DNA of 64,000 bases from an uncultured Spirochaetaceae bacterium. Its GTDB lineage: Bacteria; Spirochaetota; Spirochaetia; Sphaerochaetales; Sphaerochaetaceae. Location of the stretch: positions 1 through 64,000 of the forward strand of contig CALXLT010000033.1 of the NCBI GenBank assembly GCA_944389275.1. Direction: 5' to 3'. How positions within the stretch are numbered: the stretch's first letter is position 1; the number at the start of each line of letters is the position of its first letter. A program made the position numbers and the translations under genes. The notes below the pieces were generated by a model. That model had not been told where the DNA came from, made no database searches, and worked only from the letters and a program-made list of their open reading frames with translations. This document shows, one piece after another, positions 58,469 to 64,000 of this stretch.

Positions 58469-58563
58469 CGCGATCTCCTATATGGATGATGGACGGCGTG
58501 GATGAAATCCTGCGGAACGCGGCATTAAGAAGATGTAAAACCGCGCTATCACATGAAAAAGGA

Positions 58564-58595
58564 AAAGGATTGCCATATCGCTACGGCAATCCTTT
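58564..58595 (-). terminator. fusA terminator
   Basis: AAAGGATTGCC and GGCAATCCTTT form a perfect 11-base stem with a 10-base loop; on the minus strand it is followed by TTCCTTTTTC. Confidence 0.88.
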
Positions 58596-58606
58596 CTCTC
58601 AAGAGA

Positions 58607-60727
58607 TCATTTCTTGCTCTCTGCTTCCTTCTTCCTCTTCTCCTGGTATGCCTTCTTCAGGTCATCGGATACGGACTGCGGGACGCGGCCATACTTGGCG
58701 ACCTCCATCGTGAACTCCGCCTTGCCCTGCGTGAGCGAGCGAAGCACTGTCGAGTATCCGAACATCTCGGAAAGAGGTACCTCGGCTATGACCTGGCACT
58801 GGTTGTTGTCCTCTGTGGAGGAAACTATCATTCCGCGCCTCTGGTTGATCGAGCCGAAGATATTTCCCTGGAACTCAGATGGTCCCTCTACCTCAACCTT
58901 CATGATAGGCTCGAGGATGACTGGCTTTGCCTTCTCGAAAGCATCCCTGAATGCGCCGATGGCAGCTGTCTGGAATGCCATATCAGAGGAGTCGACCGGG
59001 TGCCATGCGCCATCGTTGACCACGCAGCGCACGCCGATTACCGGGAATCCGACCTGCGTGCCCTTCTTCATAGCGGACTGGAAGCCCTTGTCGCAGGATG
59101 GGATATACTCGGTAGGAATCGCTCCGCCCTTGACCTCATCGACGAACTCATAGTCCTTTGCCGGCTCATCAGGATTCGTCTGCACGATCGGCTCGATGTA
59201 GCCAGCGACACGCGCATACTGACCGGATCCACCTGTCTGCTTCTTGTGGGTGTAGTTGAACTCCGCCCTCTGGCTGATCGCCTCCCTGTATGCTACCTCA
59301 GGCTGGCCAACCTTGACCTCTGCCTTGTACTCTCTCTTCATCCTCTCGATGTAGACATCAAGATGAAGCTCGCCCATTCCCCTGATGATCGTCTGGTTGG
59401 ACTCTGGATCGACATAGGTCTGGAATGTCGGGTCCTCCTTCGTGAAGCGGTTGAGGGCCTTAGCCATGTTGTCAGCGGCCTTCTTGTCAACCGGCTCGAT
59501 AGCGAGCGAGATAACAGGGGTCGGGACATACATGCTGGTCATCGAGTAGTTGAGCGATGGATCGCAGAAGGTGTCTCCTGATGCGCAGTCGATGCCGAAG
59601 AGGGCAGCGATCTCGCCGCATCCAGCCTCGGAGATATCCTCCATGGTGGAAGCATGCATCTTTACGAGACGGCCGACGTTGAACTTCTTCTTCGTCCTCG
59701 TATTGAGGAGAGTGTCACCCTTCTTGATCTTTCCCTGATAGATCCTGATGTATGTGAGCTGTCCGAACTGGCCATCCTCAAGCTTGAACGCGAGGATGAC
59801 CGGCTTTGCGTCCTCCTTGCTCTCAAGGACAACCTCCTTCTCGTTGTCATCAAGGTCAAGAGCGATGTTCTGGACCTCTGTAGGATTAGGAAGGTAGCTC
59901 ACGACTCCATCGAGAAGCGGCTGGATACCCTTGTTCTTATAAGCGGAGCCCATGAATACCGGGCAGAGCTCAAGGGCGATCGTGCCCTTCCTGACCGCGG
60001 CCCTGATAAGCTCTGGGGTGACGGTATCCTCGAGCATGGCCTCCATAAGCTCATCGGAGCACATGGAGACAGCATCAAGCATCTCCTCCCTCTTGGCCTG
60101 TGCCTCAGCAAGGAGCTCCTCCGGGATCTCAGCCTCCCTGACCTGAGCCTGATCCGGACCGGCATCGAAATAGAGAGCCTTCATGTCGATAAGGTCGACA
60201 ACTCCCTGAAGCCTGTCCTCAAGCCCGATAGGGATCTGCATGAGAACCGCATTGAGGCCGAGCTTCTCGACAAGCTGGTTCTTTACCCTATATGGATTGG
60301 CACCCGTTCTATCGCACTTGTTGACGAATGCGATGCGGGGGACATGGTATCTCTTCATCTGGCGGTCAACCGTGATTGACTGGGACTGTACGCCACCAAC
60401 GGAGCAGAGGACGAGGATAGCTCCATCGAGAACACGGAGGGAACGCTCGACCTCGATCGTGAAATCCACGTGTCCCGGAGTATCGATGATATTGATCTCG
60501 TGGCCCTTCCACTCTACGTTCGTTGCGGCGGAAGCGATCGTGATGCCTCTCTCCCTCTCAAGCTCCATTGAGTCCATCGTTGCACCGACACCATCCTTGC
60601 CGCGTACTTCGTGGATAGCATGGATCTTGTTGCAGAAATAGAGAATGCGCTCTGAAAGAGTGGTCTTTCCCGAGTCGATGTGGGCGCTGATACCGATATT
60701 CCTCATGCCCAGTAAGTCGTGTGCCAT
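58607..60727 (-). CDS. fusA: Elongation factor G, spirochaetal EFG1 type
   Basis: The 706-residue protein is a complete EF-G: G1 [16 protein letters not shown]2 [12 protein letters not shown]3 [10 protein letters not shown]4 NKCDRTGA, then domains II-V with [12 protein letters not shown] and a Lys-rich C-terminus. HIDSGKTT (not HIDAGKTT) and [10 protein letters not shown] are hallmarks of the mitochondrial/spirochaete EFG1 branch, which handles translocation; spirochaetes usually have a second paralogue for recycling, not in this window. A TTGCAT-17-TATCAT promoter drives it and a strong terminator follows. Confidence 0.95.
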   Translation of the reverse strand: MAHDLLGMRNIGISAHIDSGKTTLSERILYFCNKIHAIHEVRGKDGVGATMDSMELERERGITIASAATNVEWKGHEINIIDTPGHVDFTIEVERSLRVLDGAILVLCSVGGVQSQSITVDRQMKRYHVPRIAFVNKCDRTGANPYRVKNQLVEKLGLNAVLMQIPIGLEDRLQGVVDLIDMKALYFDAGPDQAQVREAEIPEELLAEAQAKREEMLDAVSMCSDELMEAMLEDTVTPELIRAAVRKGTIALELCPVFMGSAYKNKGIQPLLDGVVSYLPNPTEVQNIALDLDDNEKEVVLESKEDAKPVILAFKLEDGQFGQLTYIRIYQGKIKKGDTLLNTRTKKKFNVGRLVKMHASTMEDISEAGCGEIAALFGIDCASGDTFCDPSLNYSMTSMYVPTPVISLAIEPVDKKAADNMAKALNRFTKEDPTFQTYVDPESNQTIIRGMGELHLDVYIERMKREYKAEVKVGQPEVAYREAISQRAEFNYTHKKQTGGSGQYARVAGYIEPIVQTNPDEPAKDYEFVDEVKGGAIPTEYIPSCDKGFQSAMKKGTQVGFPVIGVRCVVNDGAWHPVDSSDMAFQTAAIGAFRDAFEKAKPVILEPIMKVEVEGPSEFQGNIFGSINQRRGMIVSSTEDNNQCQVIAEVPLSEMFGYSTVLRSLTQGKAEFTMEVAKYGRVPQSVSDDLKKAYQEKRKKEAESKK

Positions 60728-60810
60728 AATCTATAAACCTCTTCAATAATATTTCTGGATCTCTGGCCTACGGCCCTCTCTTGCACGCGGCCGCATACCA
60801 CCGAATTGGC

Positions 60811-60839
60811 ATGATATTGATTTTCGTCTATTTATGCAA
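60811..60839 (-). promoter_or_regulatory. fusA promoter
   Basis: TTGCAT (60834-60839), 17 bases, TATCAT (60811-60816); leader about 75 bases with a GC-rich hairpin (GGCCG region) and GAGG before the ATG. Confidence 0.6.
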
Positions 60840-60930
60840 GACTGCCCTGACAATTTATCAAGCACGCATCCCCTTCCCTTACAAAGAATAGATTACGCGA
60901 CGCCCCGCGATAGCCTCCGAAGGGAAAAGA

Positions 60931-60939
60931 TGCTATCAT
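60931..60939 (+). promoter_or_regulatory. Extended -10 of the HIT gene, leaderless
   Basis: TGC-TATCAT ends six bases before the ATG at 60946; no SD. Confidence 0.6.
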
Positions 60940-60945
60940 CAGATC

Positions 60946-61347
60946 ATGGCAACGATATTCGAGATGATCATAAATGGCGATATCCCGTCAACCAAGCTGT
61001 ATGAGGATGATCTCTGCATCGCGATACTCGACATAAACCCCGTGAACAAAGGCCATGCGCTGGTCATTTCAAGGAAATGCTACCCGACATTCACCGATGT
61101 CCCGATGGAGACCCTGTCGCACATGATGGAGATCGCGAGAAGGATCGATCAGAAGCAGAGGGAGGCGCTCGGAGCCGATGGAACGAACATAATGATCAAC
61201 AACTCCCCAGCATCCGGGCAGGAAGTTCCTCATCTGCATATACATGTCATCCCGCGCAAAGCCGGGGACGGGAAGACCCCTGTCATGGCGAAAGGCAGCT
61301 ATGATGAAGGCGAGGCCGCAAAATACGGAGAGCTGCTGAAGCTATGA
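60946..61347 (+). CDS. hinT: HIT-family (HinT-like) nucleotide hydrolase
   Basis: The 133-residue protein has the histidine triad HLHIHVIPR and upstream HALVISRKCYPTFTDVP, with the N-terminal DLCIAILDINPVNKGH. HinT proteins hydrolyse phosphoramidates and aminoacyl-AMP. It overlaps the lipoprotein gene by 4 bases. Confidence 0.92.
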   Translation: MATIFEMIINGDIPSTKLYEDDLCIAILDINPVNKGHALVISRKCYPTFTDVPMETLSHMMEIARRIDQKQREALGADGTNIMINNSPASGQEVPHLHIHVIPRKAGDGKTPVMAKGSYDEGEAAKYGELLKL

Positions 61348-62450
61348 GAAAGCTCATACCCATACTGATGCTCATCATCCTCTCCTCCTGCGTATCCTAC
61401 ACGGTACAGGATGGATATGATGCGATAAGGCTCCCGGATGAGAGCGGGAATAAGCCTGAGACGCGCTACCGCCTCATAAAGGATAGCGAGGAACCCTATG
61501 TCCCATCCGCCCCTGTCGTAGAGGCTGTTGAAGAAGAGGCTGAGGAGATTCCTGCCGCTATCATAGCGGAAGAGGAGCCGATCCTCATCCCTGAGGATGC
61601 TGCGGAAGCTGCAGAGGAAGCGCCAGAGGCTGCAAAGGCTGAGGATAAGCTGGCATACCCAGATAAGCTTTCATCGATAACATTCCCCTATCTCTATACC
61701 GTCACAGACGAAAGCCGGCTCCATGATGGCGCCATCATAACAGCGAAGGTGCTATTCCTTCCGCTTGGATTCAAGCCGATCGAGGACGCGGGAAGGATCA
61801 TATCCTCGGTTTCGGATATCGACGCGGACTTCATAATCCTCACAGGCTCCCTTGAGAACCAGGCGATAGCCGCGGAGAGCGCCGCAATGAACGCGGTGAC
61901 GCTGGAAGGAGGGACCATCCTCTACACGGCACGCATCGAGTTCGCGGACAGCGACAGCGCGGTGTTCTCGTTATCTGAGGATAAGGATATCGAGATCGCG
62001 CCTATCTCATCCAGCCGCCAGATGCCATCATCGGCGTCCGGCATATCAAGATGGATCGCTTCAATCAGGGAGGATGAGAAGGCAGTGACAGCTGAGGTGC
62101 TCACGATAGCTGACAACATGGTGGATGACAACGCGCTCATAGCCCTCTCCGCCCCATCTCCGGCAACCGCTGACTGGACGGATCTGACACCGTATAGCTA
62201 CAGGCATCAGGAATCATTCCTCCTTTCCGACAGGCTTGCGGACAATGGCTGGAGGGACGCCTATAGGGATACCCATTTCTCCGCGGAGACAGACCCTGGC
62301 ATAACGGCCATAAGCGGCGAAGTTTACGAACGGCTGGACTTTATATACATTAAGGATATGATTCCGGGCAGCGTAGTCTCATTCCCAGTCGCGGGGCTGA
62401 CTGATACAGTGGGCAATCTCGGGGTCGTCGCGGAATTCGCGATACCATAG
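61344..62450 (+). CDS. Uncharacterised lipoprotein with Glu/Ala-rich linker
   Basis: The 368-residue protein has a lipoprotein signal (KLIPILMLIILSS then Cys13) and a low-complexity Glu/Ala/Pro linker (about 52-100; VEEEAEEIPAA, EAAEEAPEAAKAE) ahead of a soluble domain with IITAKVLFLPLGFKPIEDAGRIISSVSDIDADFIILTG, which resembles the opening of endonuclease/exonuclease/phosphatase-like folds, though catalytic residues are not evident. It is probably anchored to a membrane. It sits between hinT and thioredoxin. Confidence 0.7.
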   Translation: MRKLIPILMLIILSSCVSYTVQDGYDAIRLPDESGNKPETRYRLIKDSEEPYVPSAPVVEAVEEEAEEIPAAIIAEEEPILIPEDAAEAAEEAPEAAKAEDKLAYPDKLSSITFPYLYTVTDESRLHDGAIITAKVLFLPLGFKPIEDAGRIISSVSDIDADFIILTGSLENQAIAAESAAMNAVTLEGGTILYTARIEFADSDSAVFSLSEDKDIEIAPISSSRQMPSSASGISRWIASIREDEKAVTAEVLTIADNMVDDNALIALSAPSPATADWTDLTPYSYRHQESFLLSDRLADNGWRDAYRDTHFSAETDPGITAISGEVYERLDFIYIKDMIPGSVVSFPVAGLTDTVGNLGVVAEFAIP

Positions 62451-62460
62451 GAGGAAAACG

Positions 62461-62766
62461 ATGACAGCGATAACGAAAGCAAATTTCGAGAGCGAAGTGC
62501 TTAAGGCCGAGGGCCCTGTCCTTCTTGATTTCTGGGCAGAGTGGTGCGGACCATGCAGGATACAGTCCAGGATACTCGAGGAGTCGGCAGAAACGCTCAG
62601 CGGCGCTAAGATATGCAAGTGCAATGTCGATGAGAACGCAGAGCTAGCCGGGCAGTTCGGGGTCCAGGCGATCCCTACCCTGCTGGTGTTCAGGAACGGC
62701 GAGATCGTTGACAGGGCAACAGGCGTAAGGAAGGAAGCGGAGCTCAAGCGCATGCTCGGGCTCTGA
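62461..62766 (+). CDS. trxA: Thioredoxin
   Basis: The 101-residue protein has the active site WAEWCGPCRIQ, the cis-Pro block QFGVQAIPTLLVFRNGE and a VDENAELAG centre. It reduces protein disulfides in the cytoplasm. One extra pair of Cys (KICKCNVDEN) is seen in the third strand. AGGAGG precedes the ATG, 10 bases after the lipoprotein stop; the reductase is not in the window. Confidence 0.95.
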   Translation: MTAITKANFESEVLKAEGPVLLDFWAEWCGPCRIQSRILEESAETLSGAKICKCNVDENAELAGQFGVQAIPTLLVFRNGEIVDRATGVRKEAELKRMLGL

Positions 62767-62775
62767 GAAAAGCGC

Positions 62776-62806
62776 AAGGGAGCGGGGCGTAGGCCTTGCT
62801 CCTTTT
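62776..62806 (+). terminator. Probable thioredoxin terminator
   Basis: GGAGC/GCTCC (extended by AAG/CTT) with a 14-base loop followed by TTTTCTTATCC; a competing GCAAGG/CCTTGC pairing overlaps it. Confidence 0.45.
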
Positions 62807-62869
62807 CTTATCCTCCCTATTCCCATCCTTTGCCGATAAGCGCAGAATCATCAACGGGAATGGCAAGGG

Positions 62870-64000
62870 ATGAAAAGGCTTTCAGAGAAGGAATTCAGGG
62901 AATACTCCCTTTCAGGCAATCTATATAAGCTCATCGTGCAGGTAGGCACCCCGTTTGCCGTATTCGCGGTCTTCAACAGCCTTTTCTCGATACTTGACAC
63001 GATGATGGCGAGCCATCTTGGGACCATAGATGTATCAACGGTCGCATATATGTCGCAGCTCAGGATGATACTCAACGCGCTTGGCTCAGGGCTTGTCACG
63101 GGCTCCATGATCCTCATAAACAGGGCATATGGAGCCGGGGACAACGAGAAGGCGAATATGCTCATGAACACCCTGATAAGGCTCATACTGATCCTCTCGG
63201 CGATCTTCCTCTCGCTCATACCGCTCATTCCCTGGATACTCAGCCTCATAGGGACGCCAGAGGAATTCATAGAGGAAGGGACACCGTATTTCAGGGTCAT
63301 CATCGTTGCCACCGCGGTCAATTTCATAAACCTGATCTACATCAACGTCGAGAAGGCAAGAGGAAACACAAGGACGATAATGATCGCAAACATGACAACC
63401 ATGGCGATAAAGCTTGCCCTTACTGCCCTCTTCATCTATGCCATGGGCAAAGGGATCATATACATAGCCCTGGCCACGCTTATCGCATACACGCTGTTCG
63501 CGCTGTATTCCCTGCCCCATCTTTTCGAGAAGGGAAGCATATTCTGCATAAGGCCCGGCATTGTGCTGAAAGGCCGCAAAGGCTATATGAAGGGGCTTGT
63601 GGATATCTCATACCCTGTCGCGGTGGAGGACTCCGCCTTCTCCCTCGGCAAGGTCGTGGTCAACTCGCTCGCGGCATCCTACGGGGCGGAGATGATCGGG
63701 GCCTTGGGGATATCAAACAACATCTCAGGCATAGCCTCAAGCTTCGAGAACGGCTTCTCGGATGCCTCCAGCTCGATAGTGAGCCAGAACTACGGAGCGG
63801 GAAGATATGACAGGGCCGTGAAGGCATACAAGGCGAATATAGCCATAACGTTCATAGCCTGCTTCTTCGCCATGACGCTGCTGTACCTTATGGATGACGT
63901 CCTCATCAGGATATTCGCCACCAGCCGCACGGGGCTGGACGCATCATTCATGTCGATGATAAAGCGAGTCTTCGTGTTCGATTCGCTCAGCTGCCTCGGC
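62870..64000 (+). CDS. MATE-family efflux transporter (5 of 5), cut by window end
   Basis: The open frame from ATG at 62870 continues to the right edge (377 codons). The reading KLIVQVGTPFAVFAVFNSLFSILDTMMASHLG is a MATE opening, and later SYPVAVEDSAFSLGKVVVNSLAASYGAEMIGALGISNNISG and NYGAGRYDRAVKAYK match the second half of the family. A weak GGGA lies upstream; the start is the first ATG in frame. The 3' end is missing. Confidence 0.88.
   Translation, partial: MKRLSEKEFREYSLSGNLYKLIVQVGTPFAVFAVFNSLFSILDTMMASHLGTIDVSTVAYMSQLRMILNALGSGLVTGSMILINRAYGAGDNEKANMLMNTLIRLILILSAIFLSLIPLIPWILSLIGTPEEFIEEGTPYFRVIIVATAVNFINLIYINVEKARGNTRTIMIANMTTMAIKLALTALFIYAMGKGIIYIALATLIAYTLFALYSLPHLFEKGSIFCIRPGIVLKGRKGYMKGLVDISYPVAVEDSAFSLGKVVVNSLAASYGAEMIGALGISNNISGIASSFENGFSDASSSIVSQNYGAGRYDRAVKAYKANIAITFIACFFAMTLLYLMDDVLIRIFATSRTGLDASFMSMIKRVFVFDSLSCLG

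Noticed and set aside
1-64000. CRISPR array, transposase, integrase or prophage genes
   Set aside because: No regularly spaced repeats and no protein with such motifs was seen; not excluded for very diverged elements.

Overview
The window looks like chromosomal DNA of a spirochaete, probably a fermentative, host-associated member of the Treponema/Sphaerochaeta side of the phylum. The evidence is a spirochaetal/mitochondrial-type EF-G (EFG1), a CarD - ispD - ispF chain, a TrpXYZ-type ABC importer, a FeoA-FeoB fusion and butyrate kinase. Family calls were made by reading motifs by eye; no database search was possible. The gene density is high, operons overlap by 1-8 bases, and I see no insertion sequences, prophage or CRISPR array.

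Layout. 1-53: 5' end of gltX. 357-4013: compact four-gene minus operon (AAA ATPase, RloB/TOPRIM protein, 7-TM LuxR regulator, serine hydrolase) behind a strong promoter; its first two genes resemble AbiL-type phage-defence pairs. 4241-6720: degenerate PdxA homologue, a lipoprotein and a small protein, with a 53-residue acidic ORF divergent from them. 7001-11822: two trpX paralogues, trpY and trpZ, interrupted by an inverted sugar isomerase. 11827-22257: MATE pump, PpiD-like chaperone, DUF2804, DEAD helicase, glf, trpR, cls, queH and a TPR protein. 22254-27679: patatin/beta-barrel protein, tRNA-Leu, buk, gtrA, HAD phosphatase and EamA exporter. 27796-31949: lysine operon dapB-dapA-dapL-lysA (aspartate kinase lies at 43464-44762). 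31955-37838: an XdhC-YqeB fusion, CoA-disulfide reductase with rhodanese domain, and a four-gene operon of small redox/hydrolase proteins divergent from a LUD protein. 37895-46886: tRNA-Gly, MATE, CorC/HlyC-type protein with a long leader, TetR, UgpC/MsmK ATPase, GNAT, aspartate kinase, MATE and TetR. 46924-53812: FeoAB, MATE-MarR pair, carD-ispD-ispF and a RecA/KaiC-like ATPase. 53894-57841: MarR plus heterodimeric ABC exporter. 57917-64000: phospholipase C-like protein, fusA, HIT protein, lipoprotein, thioredoxin and a fifth, truncated MATE gene.

Two themes stand out. First, many genes lack a Shine-Dalgarno sequence and instead have a -10 hexamer ending exactly six bases before the ATG, often as an extended TGN -10 or with a good -35 at 16-18 bases. 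This predicts leaderless transcripts as a regular mode of expression here; SD-led genes coexist with them. Second, export is heavily represented: five MATE genes and an ABC exporter pair, two of these loci having a MarR gene in the operon and one MATE gene having a TetR gene beside it.

The best candidate for an undescribed system is the AAA-RloB-7TM-LuxR-hydrolase operon at the left end.
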